From a virus, in IMG/VR virus record IMGVR_UViG_3300038457_000122, positions 1-46,363 of that record: DNA of 46,363 bases. One strand, 5' to 3'. This document shows positions 7,147-16,052 of the stretch, in pieces. Under the pieces are notes generated by a model. That model was not told the DNA's origin. It searched no databases and was given only the letters and a program-made list of their open reading frames with translations. Within the stretch, counting starts at the first letter, position 1, and every line of letters starts with the position of its first letter. Position numbers and translations under genes: made by a program.

Positions 7147-7818
7147 CTACGCCGCGGACTCGTACTGCCGGTGGTAGATCGCTCCAGTGTTTTTCCTGCG
7201 GTGCTTGCGCTTGCCCCACTGGAACGTGTAGTCGAGCGGTTCCTCTTGCGCCTCTCGGACCTCCGGGAAGCGCGCCACGCGCCCGGTCCCGTCGCCCGTC
7301 GTGCCGGCGAAATACTCGCTCGGCGGATACAGGGCGTAGGGGGCGAGCTCGGCGAACGTCCGCCCCAGCAGTTCCTCCATGGCGTACACCCGGTGCCAGA
7401 ACGTCCCTCTGTCGATGCGCAACTCCCGGCAGCAGGCATGCCAGTCCAGGCCGAGGACGTAGTGCAGCCGGAGGATCGCCTGGTCCTGATCGTCGAGAAC
7501 CCGCCGCCCGGCCAGCCAGAAATCGGCGCAGTACTCTTCCCGCTTGCGCGAATAGGAGTGGTACCCTTTCGGCCCTCCGGAGCTGCCCCACGTCACCCCG
7601 TTCACGTGCGTGGCCAACGCCTGGCAGTCCTTCACGCGCCGGTAACAGATGCGGAACACCTCCCGCAGCACGCAACTGCAAGGCGTGTCGGGTCCTCTGA
7701 GAATGGGGCGTAAGCCGTATCCGTGACAGAAGCTGCAAGAGGGTTTGGCGAGACCGATGGCGGTCTCGCGGTTCCAGGTTCGTTTGGTGGTTCTCATGTC
7801 GATTGCGAGTGTCGCCAT
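7147..7818 (-). CDS. Putative zinc-finger/HTH transcription regulator
   Basis: 223 residues. A Cys cluster at 28-49 (CSFCHG and CSC) is followed by a sigma-region-4-like segment at about 105-155 (VLDDQDQAILRLHYVLG, then CCRELRIDRGTFWHRVYAMEELLG), where the second part reads as a helix-turn-helix. I believe related proteins occur in Acidobacteriota, from memory. It may drive or antiterminate late transcription; this is inference. It is the last gene of the long leftward operon, close to its terminator. GGAG eight bases ahead supports the ATG at 7818. Confidence 0.6.
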   Translation of the reverse strand: MATLAIDMRTTKRTWNRETAIGLAKPSCSFCHGYGLRPILRGPDTPCSCVLREVFRICYRRVKDCQALATHVNGVTWGSSGGPKGYHSYSRKREEYCADFWLAGRRVLDDQDQAILRLHYVLGLDWHACCRELRIDRGTFWHRVYAMEELLGRTFAELAPYALYPPSEYFAGTTGDGTGRVARFPEVREAQEEPLDYTFQWGKRKHRRKNTGAIYHRQYESAA

Positions 7819-7830
7819 GGGTGATCTCCG

Positions 7831-10800
7831 TTACTGCGGATGCAGCTCGCGCCGCTGCTGGCGTTTCATCTGCTCGACGGGGTTGGGCAGCCTGGCGGGT
7901 TTCGAGGCCGGTTCTTTCGGGGCGGCCACCTTGCCGGTCTTGATCTGCTCCCAGATACTCCGGGCGTCTTTCTCCGGCTTGGGCGGCGCGACGTGCACCG
8001 GAGGCGTGCCGGCGAATAGCGTGGTCATCACTTCGAGGGGCTTCTTGTACTTGTAAGCCTCGGGGCCGAACAGCATCTCTTCCACGTTGCCGAAGCTCCA
8101 GGGAATCGGCGCCAGGCTCTTGCCGGCTTCGTAGGCGCCGCGGACTGTGGATGCCAGGGGGCTCATTCCCTTGGGCGCGATCTCGCGTCCCAGGAACGTT
8201 TGGTTCTTGACCGCTTCCACTCCCGTGCGGATCACCGGCGAGGCCTTGTTACTCATCGTCCGGAAGAGGCCTTCGACGGCGCCGTAGTCCTTGATGTTGC
8301 CGATGGTGTTCGCCAGGTCGCCCGGCGCGCCCTTAAAAAACAGGTTCTGGTAGATCTCTTTTCCATCGGCGTCCGTTCCCAGGTGCACCTGTGTCGGCCT
8401 TTTCGAGAGCTTGCCCGAGAGCAGCAGGCTCATCAGTTGCGTGGCCGCCATGCCGCCGACGACGGCCCGCAGCCAGAACATGCGCGCCATCTTGCCGCCG
8501 GGCGACGCCTCGCCCGCGTACTTCAAATTGAAGAGATTGCTGAACGTCCAGTCCGGAGCGAGCATCAGGGCGCGCGCCACGTTGGCCGTCATCTTGTTGA
8601 TCCCCAGGTTCTCGGTGTGCAGGCCGCCGTAGACGGCATTGACTTCTTTGGCGATCGAGCGCATGGCCGCGGTCCGCTCCGAGGGCATGGCGTCTTTGTG
8701 CTCCGCCAGCCACGCGGCTTTGTGCAGCGAGTAGTCCACCACTTTGAATTGCCGCTGCAGCTTGCCGAACGTCAGATCGGTGATTCCCTTGGCGGCCGCG
8801 TACACGTGGCGCACGCCGGCTGTCGATCGCCAGGCCTCTTCGGCGGTCGGCAGCGAGCTGAGGGTCAATCCCTCGGCCGCCTCGTAGCTCTTGCCCTGAA
8901 TCGCGGTGGTTCCTCCATGCGCGATGAAGTCCGCCTCCCGCTCGTGAAACTCCGGGGTGTCCTTGTCGGCTTTCAGCGCTTTCAGCCAGCCGCGCGCGCC
9001 CATGTTGGCCAGCGCCATGTAGTTTTCGGTGGTGGCGTGGAAGAAACTAAGCCCCAGTTGCGCCGCCTTGGTGTAAGCCTGGAACACGCGCAGGTTGCTG
9101 AACCCCGCGATCTTATTGCTGTAGTCCGGGTCGGTGATCGGCCGCAGCCCCATCTCGATCTTGCGCGGCACGAAGAGAGTCTGGTAAGCCCCCACCGGCT
9201 CGGGCTCTTCCGTCCCCTCGCTGCGCGGAGTGTACGCCACCAGGTTGCGGAAGGGGTGCGCGTGCGGCGCGATCTCCACCCAGTCTTTGGGAATGCCGCG
9301 GTCGCCTTTGGCGCCCCACACGCCGGTGTCCGAATCTACCAGTTGGTTCACGAGTAAGTGGGTCGCGCGCGCGGTGGCAAACTTATCGCCGTAGGCGTCG
9401 AAGGCCTTCAGGGCGTCGAGAGTCTTCGGCCGCTGGTTGTGGGCGATGGCTTCCAGGATGGTGGGGAACGCCCGCTCTTGATTGAATGGGAAGTTGCGCC
9501 CGATCTTGCCGCCCATGGCCCGCCCCATGCGGTCCACCAGGCTCGGCTTTTGAGCTTCGTCCCCTTCGAGCAAGTGAGTCACGTACTCGTCGGGCGAGAC
9601 GTGATGGTCGATGAAGCCGAGTTTCTTTCCCTCGTTGAGCGATACTTCCGCGATCCGGGTGAGCACCGAGTCGGCCTTCAGCATGGCCGGCGTGGGATTC
9701 ATGGCCCGCTCGATGGCCGGCCGCAGTTTCTCGATATTGTCCCGAGCCGTTCCCAGGCGCGACACTTCCCCGAAGACATCGTGCGTGCCGGCGAGATACT
9801 GCTCCATCTCTCCCGGCCGGTGGCGCATGTCGCGCATCAGGTACAGGCCCTCGCGGTCCACGTGATCGGGCAGCTCTTTGCGCAGCAGGTCCATCTCCTG
9901 GCGCACACGCGCGCTCCACAGGTCGCGTCTGGCGGTGAACCACTCGCGCATGTTCTGGCCGTAGCGCTTGTCGGCTTCGGCTTTGACTTGCTCGGGGGTC
10001 TTGGTGGATTTACGGCTGAACGATCCGCGCTCGTTGCCGAACAGATCGCCCGTCTCCGGTTTTTCTTCCTCGAACAGCCCGCGGTTCTCCGCCGGTTTCA
10101 GGTTGGAGGGTTTGACCTGGCCGCCGGATTTAAGCTGCGCGGTGAGTCGATCGTGGGTGAGCTTGGCCTCATTCGATGCTTCTTGCGCCTTGGATCTCAG
10201 CTCCTCGGCGGGAGTGACAAGGGAGGATTGCCCCTCGGTACTATTGACCGCGCGTGGCTCCCCGCCCATACTGGTAGCAGGTGCACCGCTGTTCGGCGAG
10301 GAAGCCGTCTCGCCGGCCCTGGAAACGGGGTTGCCGGAAACGTCGCTACTTTTTCCGGTGGACGGAGGAACTTGACCGCCGACTGGCGAAAGAGCTTCGC
10401 CGGCTGAAAGGTCCCCGGGAGCGCTCGTCCTCTTCCCGGAAGTCGGTGGTTTATCCTCGTACACCGTGAGCAACCACTTTTTCGCTTTTCCGTCGTAGTC
10501 CAGCCGCACCGCAGCCTTGTGAGTGTCGTCGAACAGTCGCACGCGATTCGGCCCGGAACGGTTCTCGTCTACCTGCATCTTCGAAAAGAATTCCGGGAGC
10601 GTATCGAGGATCGACGTACGTCCTTTGGCCACCAGTTTGGCGATACCTTCCCCGTCCTCGTAGTCCTTTTCCGGCGTTCCGGGCTTGCCCCAAATCAGAT
10701 CGACGTCGCCGAGGCGCGGATCGGGGTGGTGCAACGCTCCCACCGCGTCGCCGGTCTGGTGACCGAGGAGCCACGCGATCGCGCCCCTCGCGTCCTGGTG

Positions 10801-13518
10801 GAATTGCCGCAAGATTGGCCCGTGCGGTCCCGTCTCGGCGCCCGGCTGCAGCTTTGCCTTGTTCGCCGCGATGTTGACCTTGTTTCTCTGTACGGCCTGC
10901 TGAAGTGAGTTGGGGGCCTTGACCGAGGCCTGAGCTACTGGGGCTTCGTCTGGACGCACCTGGCCCGCTCGGCCGGTGTCATCGACGCCAGCTCCGCCGG
11001 CGTCCAGCGAATTCGGTTCTCCGGATCCAGCTTCGCCGCTCCGCTCTTGACGCAGGCCTTCAGTTCGCTCACCAGCTCCTCGCGGAACTCCGGTGAGTCG
11101 ATCGATCTGGCCTTTGAGGTGGTCTCTGACTTCGCGGTAGGCTGACTGTTTGACGTCATTGGCGTTGCCTCCCTGGTGGAGTTGCTCGGCGGCGCGATCC
11201 AGGATGCCGTCGATAGGTCCGGCTGAAGTGCTCAGCTTATCGTACAGCGAAATGCCCTGGTTTGCGGCCTCTGTTTTCTCCGCATTGGCGCCCGCCTGGA
11301 TGACGTTCCCCGCTTCTCCCAGCCGGTCCGCCGCGGCTTGCCCCGACACCACGCCGAAGAGCTTCTTCTCCGCCTTGAGCTGTCCGCGCACGTAATCCGA
11401 GACGATGGCCTTTTCCGGCAGCAGGGAGCGCGTCATCTCACCCACGTCGAACATGCTGCCCTGCGCCGCTTCTCCCGGCTTCTCGGTTACTGTCGGGGCA
11501 CGCTGGTTCATGCGGATCAGCTCGCCCACCTGGTCGTTGGTGAGCCGCTGGCCCGCGGCCTCGCGCTGCCGCATGAGGGTGTAGATGGCCGTCTGGTCGG
11601 CCTGATTGGGGACGCCGGCGCCGAGCACGGCCGCGCGCTCCACCGGTAAAAGCCCATGCACCACGTCGTGGAAGATGGGAGGCGAGAGGTTTGCCAGGGC
11701 CATGCCCTGATTGGCGACCTGCTTGCGCATCGAGATCTTCCCCTCGGCCGCAACCGTCTCGGGAGTCATGCCGGTATCGCGGAAGAACTTGGCCGCGTCG
11801 ATGGCTGTTCCATTCCCCTCGGCGATATTGATCATGGCGCCCTTGGCGCGCGCTTCCGGCGCGGTGGCGGCATCCAGGTACCGCACCTGCATCTCCGGCA
11901 CGGGCTGCGGTTTGTTCGACTGATCGGCGATGGTATTCAGTCTCTGCGCCAGCTCCGTGCGGTGATGGCCGTTGACCGCGTAAGTCTGTCCGTTTGCCGG
12001 GTCCAGCCACACGTGTACCGTCCCGGCGATGTCCGGGTCCCAGGTCGTCACATCCTTGAACTGGTCGCCGACGCCGTGCTGCCCGATGTCCTGCTGCTTG
12101 AACTGGAACCGCGTGGGGTCGAGCTGGATATCGCCCGTGGGAATGCGGCCCTCGAATCCCGGACCGCGCGGCATCGGCGCCTCGGCCGCGGGAGCCTGGC
12201 TGGCGGGGGACTCCGCGGGCACCGGAGGCGCAGGAACGGCCGTCCAGCCCTTTCCCAGGTCTAAGGGCGGCTCAGTCGGGGTGACAGTCTGTGGCGTCTC
12301 GGCCGCAGGCTGCCGAGGGGCGGGGGCCGGCGGGGGCGCGGTGAAGTTCGAGACGTCCCACCCAGGGGCTGGCTCTTGCGCTACGGGCGTCTCTGAGGCC
12401 GCTGGCGGTGGGGGGGGTGCGGATACGGCAGAGGGCTCCGCGGATTTCTCCGGCAGCGGGTAGTTCGCCTTGCGCTCGGCGATGGCGGCTTGCTCCTGCC
12501 GCGCGATTTCCTCCTCGACGGGATTGGAGGTGAAGTTCGAGAGGTCCCAGCCAGGGGCTGGCGTTGGCGCTACGGGAGGCGCTGGGGCCGCTTGCGGCGC
12601 GGCGGCCGGTGGAGGGCCTTCCTCCGCGGGCGCTGGCAGGCCGCGGCTGAAACGGGCTTGGGAGGCTGCGTTCCTCTCCGCGCTCGCGCGGGTCGCCTCA
12701 TCGTTGTACAGCCGCTCCTGGAGGGCTTTCTTGGTTGCCGCCAAGGTTTCTATGTCGCTGAGCTGCCCGTGCGCGTGCATGACCGCGAGGCTTCCCAGAA
12801 ACGCCGATGTGCCGGCGGCGCCGAGCTGACCGAGCGCCCCCCAGTAATCGCCCTGCTTGGCCGAGCCGTAGGCCGCGGGGACCTCCTTCACAATCTGTTT
12901 GGCGGATTGCCCGGCGAACCAGATCGACAGAGCGGCGTCGGCCGCTTTCCCCGCCGCCGCCACTTGCGCGGTCCCGCTGGTAGCTGCCGCGCCGAGGCCT
13001 CCGCTGGCCAGGGCGATTGCGCCGCCGGCCGGCGAGAGCATGCTGGCCGCCGGTTCGATGAGCGCCTTTTGTTCGATCTGGAAGGGGCCGACCATGATCT
13101 GGTTCAGTTCCTTGACGGCATCTTTGACGGACTGCGGGGGAGAGAGCAGGAAATCCTGGATCGACTGGGACTTCGGTGCGGTGTCGACCGTCCGCCCGTT
13201 GGGCCCGGCGTATGTCTGAGTGCCCGGCTGTTTGACGAAGGTCGTAACGATGGGAGGGCCGGCCGGCTTCGGTTCCTCGGCCAGAATCTGGGGCACGGGT
13301 TGCCGCGGTCCCACGAAGGGCGTAGCCGGCGCCGGGGGAGTCGCGCCGGCAGGCGCGGCGGGAGCCGGCGTTGCCGATATCGGCGGAGTCGCGCCCACAG
13401 GCCCGAACTTACTCAGGTCCCAACCGCCCTGCGCGGGCGCGGCGGGGGCCGGTGTCGCCGGCGCCGGCGGCGGTCCGCCCACGGGCGCGAATTTACTGAG
13501 GTCCCAGCCGTCTGCCAT
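7831..13518 (-). CDS. Giant multidomain (polyvalent-type) virion protein, 1895 aa
   Basis: The N-terminal about 440 residues are mostly Pro/Ala-rich and contain the recurring motif GWDLSKF/GWDLSNF/GWDVSNF (about residues 4, 32, 322, 386). A hydrophobic Gly/Ala segment at about 155-200 could cross membranes. Residues about 455-560 look ParB/sulfiredoxin-like (GDIQLDP, then VNGHHRTELAQR). Residues about 900-1020 match the PBECR nuclease-like family of phage polyvalent proteins (LGDVDLIWGKPGTPEKDYED, AVRLDYDGKAKKWLLTVYE). A second hydrophobic stretch is near 1681-1702. Such giant proteins are often packaged and injected with the DNA. Position among ejection-like genes agrees. Enzyme activity is not proven. 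Confidence 0.75.
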   Translation of the reverse strand: MADGWDLSKFAPVGGPPPAPATPAPAAPAQGGWDLSKFGPVGATPPISATPAPAAPAGATPPAPATPFVGPRQPVPQILAEEPKPAGPPIVTTFVKQPGTQTYAGPNGRTVDTAPKSQSIQDFLLSPPQSVKDAVKELNQIMVGPFQIEQKALIEPAASMLSPAGGAIALASGGLGAAATSGTAQVAAAGKAADAALSIWFAGQSAKQIVKEVPAAYGSAKQGDYWGALGQLGAAGTSAFLGSLAVMHAHGQLSDIETLAATKKALQERLYNDEATRASAERNAASQARFSRGLPAPAEEGPPPAAAPQAAPAPPVAPTPAPGWDLSNFTSNPVEEEIARQEQAAIAERKANYPLPEKSAEPSAVSAPPPPPAASETPVAQEPAPGWDVSNFTAPPPAPAPRQPAAETPQTVTPTEPPLDLGKGWTAVPAPPVPAESPASQAPAAEAPMPRGPGFEGRIPTGDIQLDPTRFQFKQQDIGQHGVGDQFKDVTTWDPDIAGTVHVWLDPANGQTYAVNGHHRTELAQRLNTIADQSNKPQPVPEMQVRYLDAATAPEARAKGAMINIAEGNGTAIDAAKFFRDTGMTPETVAAEGKISMRKQVANQGMALANLSPPIFHDVVHGLLPVERAAVLGAGVPNQADQTAIYTLMRQREAAGQRLTNDQVGELIRMNQRAPTVTEKPGEAAQGSMFDVGEMTRSLLPEKAIVSDYVRGQLKAEKKLFGVVSGQAAADRLGEAGNVIQAGANAEKTEAANQGISLYDKLSTSAGPIDGILDRAAEQLHQGGNANDVKQSAYREVRDHLKGQIDRLTGVPRGAGERTEGLRQERSGEAGSGEPNSLDAGGAGVDDTGRAGQVRPDEAPVAQASVKAPNSLQQAVQRNKVNIAANKAKLQPGAETGPHGPILRQFHQDARGAIAWLLGHQTGDAVGALHHPDPRLGDVDLIWGKPGTPEKDYEDGEGIAKLVAKGRTSILDTLPEFFSKMQVDENRSGPNRVRLFDDTHKAAVRLDYDGKAKKWLLTVYEDKPPTSGKRTSAPGDLSAGEALSPVGGQVPPSTGKSSDVSGNPVSRAGETASSPNSGAPATSMGGEPRAVNSTEGQSSLVTPAEELRSKAQEASNEAKLTHDRLTAQLKSGGQVKPSNLKPAENRGLFEEEKPETGDLFGNERGSFSRKSTKTPEQVKAEADKRYGQNMREWFTARRDLWSARVRQEMDLLRKELPDHVDREGLYLMRDMRHRPGEMEQYLAGTHDVFGEVSRLGTARDNIEKLRPAIERAMNPTPAMLKADSVLTRIAEVSLNEGKKLGFIDHHVSPDEYVTHLLEGDEAQKPSLVDRMGRAMGGKIGRNFPFNQERAFPTILEAIAHNQRPKTLDALKAFDAYGDKFATARATHLLVNQLVDSDTGVWGAKGDRGIPKDWVEIAPHAHPFRNLVAYTPRSEGTEEPEPVGAYQTLFVPRKIEMGLRPITDPDYSNKIAGFSNLRVFQAYTKAAQLGLSFFHATTENYMALANMGARGWLKALKADKDTPEFHEREADFIAHGGTTAIQGKSYEAAEGLTLSSLPTAEEAWRSTAGVRHVYAAAKGITDLTFGKLQRQFKVVDYSLHKAAWLAEHKDAMPSERTAAMRSIAKEVNAVYGGLHTENLGINKMTANVARALMLAPDWTFSNLFNLKYAGEASPGGKMARMFWLRAVVGGMAATQLMSLLLSGKLSKRPTQVHLGTDADGKEIYQNLFFKGAPGDLANTIGNIKDYGAVEGLFRTMSNKASPVIRTGVEAVKNQTFLGREIAPKGMSPLASTVRGAYEAGKSLAPIPWSFGNVEEMLFGPEAYKYKKPLEVMTTLFAGTPPVHVAPPKPEKDARSIWEQIKTGKVAAPKEPASKPARLPNPVEQMKRQQRRELHPQ

Positions 13519-13519
13519 G

Positions 13520-14806
13520 TTACTTCACGAAGTAAACGATTCCGTCTTGCTTCATCCACACGTGGCCATCGGGGCCCGGTCCTTGCGTTCCCTCGGGAAT
13601 CTTGTCCATGAAGGCCTTAGGCGGCGCCTGCGCCCCCACGAGGGCCGCTTTGCGCGTCTGGTAGGACTGAATCTGGAACGCCGTGGTTTTCAGTTGCCCC
13701 TGCTTGACCTGCTTTTGAACGCTCGGCAGATTCGGATTCGCCAGGTCCGAATTGAGCTGTACTCGAGTGGCCTTCAATTCGTCCTCTTTTCCCTGGAGGG
13801 CTTGCATCTGCTTGTTCACCTGGTCGGCCTGGCGCTGGGTGAAGCGGTTATCCGTGCCGGCGTTGCGGTCCGCCGCGCGGCCGTTCGCCCCACTCACGCT
13901 GTTGGCGTTGCGCTGACCCGCGCCCGCGATCGTGGCGGCGTTGCGTTGACCCGCGCCCGCGATCGTGGCGGCGTTACGGTCCGCCGCGCCCGTAACGGTG
14001 TTGGCGTTGCGCTCCTCGGCGCCCGCGATACGCGCATCGTTACGCGCGCCCGAGGCCCTCCGGTCCTCGGCCTTCACTCCCGCGTTGATGAGGTTCGGCA
14101 CGTATTTCTGCGGCACGCTGGCCGGCGCGCCGGCGGCCTGGGCCTCCGGCGAGGTGGTTACCGGCTTCCATTGCCCCGTGGCCTGCGCGTAGGACGCCAG
14201 GTGTTCCGGCTGGATATAGATCTGCGCCGGGTATCCCTGCGCCTGCTGGTCTTCGCTGGTGGTCAGAGGAATCGCCGTCGAGCGGAACTTCGCCTGCGCC
14301 GCGGCGTTCGCCTGATCCTGCTGCTCCTGGTCCGTCTTCAGCTCGTACTGCTGCTTGTTCCCCTGGCGGTCCAGCAGGGTAACTGTGCGCGAGGGGTCCG
14401 CCTTCCGCACGATGCCCGGAACGCTCACCTGGCTGTCGCCCGCTCCTGGGACGCCCGGTACCGCCGGGACCGTGTAGCTGGCATCCGGCCGCTCGGTCAC
14501 CATCCCGTTATTGACCGGGCGCCCCACCTGCATGGCCATCTGTCGGTTCATGATGTCCTGCACGCTGGCGTTGCGGTCGTCGAGCGCGGCTTTCGTGGCG
14601 TCCGCCTGTCTTTGCGCCGCCGCGTCCTGCATCTGCTGGCGCATCTGGTAGCCTTGCAGAATGCCGTTCAATAGTCCGCCCAGAGGGCTTTGCTGTGTCG
14701 CCATTCGGTCCCTTCCCTCCGGCGGAGAGTTGCGCTCCGCCGCCCTGCTCATGGCCCCGCGGGCCTGAGATTGCGCTTCGTCCAGTTGACCCGAGAGATC
14801 GGCCAT
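13520..14806 (-). CDS. Putative internal virion (ejection) protein with hendecad repeats
   Basis: 428 residues, Gln/Ala-rich and helical. In its middle, four 11-residue repeats of the form xxRNAxTxxGA (DNA 13886-14017) suggest an extended coil. The C-terminus ends GPGPDGHVWMKQDGIVYFVK. Between an ejection-like neighbour and the giant protein, it is most likely an internal or ejection protein; no family named. Two starts are possible: ATG at 14806, touching the previous stop (TAGATG), or ATG at 14704 (MATQQSPLG), which has the better GGAGGGAAGGG ribosome site. I give the longer form. Confidence 0.62.
   Translation of the reverse strand: MADLSGQLDEAQSQARGAMSRAAERNSPPEGRDRMATQQSPLGGLLNGILQGYQMRQQMQDAAAQRQADATKAALDDRNASVQDIMNRQMAMQVGRPVNNGMVTERPDASYTVPAVPGVPGAGDSQVSVPGIVRKADPSRTVTLLDRQGNKQQYELKTDQEQQDQANAAAQAKFRSTAIPLTTSEDQQAQGYPAQIYIQPEHLASYAQATGQWKPVTTSPEAQAAGAPASVPQKYVPNLINAGVKAEDRRASGARNDARIAGAEERNANTVTGAADRNAATIAGAGQRNAATIAGAGQRNANSVSGANGRAADRNAGTDNRFTQRQADQVNKQMQALQGKEDELKATRVQLNSDLANPNLPSVQKQVKQGQLKTTAFQIQSYQTRKAALVGAQAPPKAFMDKIPEGTQGPGPDGHVWMKQDGIVYFVK
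13886..14017 (-). repeat. Four tandem 33-bp repeats in an ejection-type gene
   Basis: Each 33-bp unit encodes 11 residues (EERNANTVTGA, ADRNAATIAGA, GQRNAATIAGA, GQRNANSVSGA). The two middle units are almost identical in DNA, so repeat number may vary by slippage. An 11-residue period favours a right-handed coiled coil. Confidence 0.85.
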
Positions 14807-15556
14807 CTACTGGCCGCCCTGGGTGCTGAAGTAGTCGCCCCCGCCGCCGAAGCCGCCGGGACTGGTGTAGGTGATCCCGCCGTTGAAGCCGCCCGGGATG
14901 GCGTAGAGGTTCGCATTCGAAGTCGTGGGGAGATCGCCGATCGTCTCCGAGTTAAGAGACGGCGTCTCGCCCCCGCCGCTGCTGGGGCTCGAAAGCATCA
15001 GCAGACTCGACAGGCTCGACAGGATGTTGCCCAGCCCGCTGGTGGTAGTGGTGGAGCTGCCGCTCGTGTCGGCCGTGCCGCTGGTCGTCCCGCTGCTGGT
15101 TCCCGTCGAACTGGTTCCCTTGCCGGTGTTCAACAGTTGCTCTCCCAGGCTCGCCCCGTTGTTCATCTGGTTGATGGCGTCGCTTGAGATCTGCCCCTGG
15201 AAGTTCGACACCGCCCCGCTGCGCGCCAGGTTCGCGTTATACATGGCATCGCCCGCCGAGCCGCTCGATCCGTAGCCGCGGCTCGCCATCTGCTGCGCGA
15301 CCTGCGAGGGCACGCTGGCGAAGGATTGATTGATCGACTGCAAGCCGGCGTTCTGGATCGGCGCCAGCATCTGCATGGGATTCGACATCGAGCTCGCGGA
15401 GTAACTCAGCAGTTGATTCATCATCTGCTGCAGTTGCGGCGAGAAGGTCGGAGTCGAGCTCTGCGACGCGGTGCTGTTCGACTGCCCGCTGGTCGCGGTG
15501 TTGCTGTTGCTATTGGTATTGGTGGTGGTGCTGAACAGGTCACTTAGAAACGACAT
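14807..15556 (-). CDS. Ser/Thr/Gly-rich putative ejection or internal protein
   Basis: 249 residues. Low-complexity Ser/Thr/Asn N-terminus (about 8-37), a helical middle (FSPQLQQMMNQLLSYSASSM through AMYNANLARSGAVSNFQGQI, about 38-135) and a Ser/Thr linker into a Gly-rich C-terminus. The helical segment with RGYGSSG resembles small ejection proteins of podoviruses; weak evidence. It overlaps the end of the GNAT gene by 17 bases. Confidence 0.6.
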   Translation of the reverse strand: MSFLSDLFSTTTNTNSNSNTATSGQSNSTASQSSTPTFSPQLQQMMNQLLSYSASSMSNPMQMLAPIQNAGLQSINQSFASVPSQVAQQMASRGYGSSGSAGDAMYNANLARSGAVSNFQGQISSDAINQMNNGASLGEQLLNTGKGTSSTGTSSGTTSGTADTSGSSTTTTSGLGNILSSLSSLLMLSSPSSGGGETPSLNSETIGDLPTTSNANLYAIPGGFNGGITYTSPGGFGGGGDYFSTQGGQ

Positions 15557-16052
15557 TGGATTTCCCCTCGAATGCTGCTTTGCTCAGCCCGTAGAGCCAC
15601 ACGTCTTTGGGCTTCCCTGCGGACAGCGTGTGGCCGACCAGCGTGCCCTCGCGCTTCCCGCCGATATTGCAGATCAGCGATCCCAGCGCCAGGTTGCCGC
15701 AGAGCACGCGAAACTCCAGCTTGCCCAGGCCCGGCTCCTCGAACATTCCCGCTACCGCGATCCGGCACGCCTTCGCCGCCAGGCCGCGCCCCTGAAAGTC
15801 GGGCTTCATCACCACGTCCGCCGTCCCCAGCCACTTAGACAGCCGCTCGAAGATGACCAGGCCGCCCAGCTCGCCGTCTGCCGACACCGCCCAGGTCTTC
15901 TGCCGGTCCCACTGCGCTTTCATGCGCCCGAGGAAGCTCTCCAGGTCCTGCGGGCTGAAGTCGTCGGCCACCTTCTCGCGGAAGGGCGCGATCCAGTGCC
16001 ACACCCGCGGCAGCGCTGCGAACGGAAACGGACTGCTTACTTCGATGGTCAT
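15540..16052 (-). CDS. GNAT-family N-acetyltransferase
   Basis: 170 residues. VVMKPDFQGRGLAAKA (about 87-102) is the acetyl-CoA-binding R/Q-x-x-G-x-G/A loop, followed by a helix and the strand-turn typical of RimJ/RimL-like GNATs (RVLCGNLALGSLICNIGGKREG). It should transfer an acetyl group from acetyl-CoA to an amine on a protein or small molecule. It starts inside the stop of the large tail gene (ATGA) and is embedded in the virion operon, so its target may be a phage or host protein. The open frame runs far upstream in this frame, but only because of the GC-rich neighbour. Confidence 0.85.
   Translation of the reverse strand: MTIEVSSPFPFAALPRVWHWIAPFREKVADDFSPQDLESFLGRMKAQWDRQKTWAVSADGELGGLVIFERLSKWLGTADVVMKPDFQGRGLAAKACRIAVAGMFEEPGLGKLEFRVLCGNLALGSLICNIGGKREGTLVGHTLSAGKPKDVWLYGLSKAAFEGKSNVVSK

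Noticed and set aside
13886-14017. CRISPR array or iterons
   Set aside because: Repeats lie inside a coding frame with no spacers, encode 11-residue units and sit far from any replication gene.
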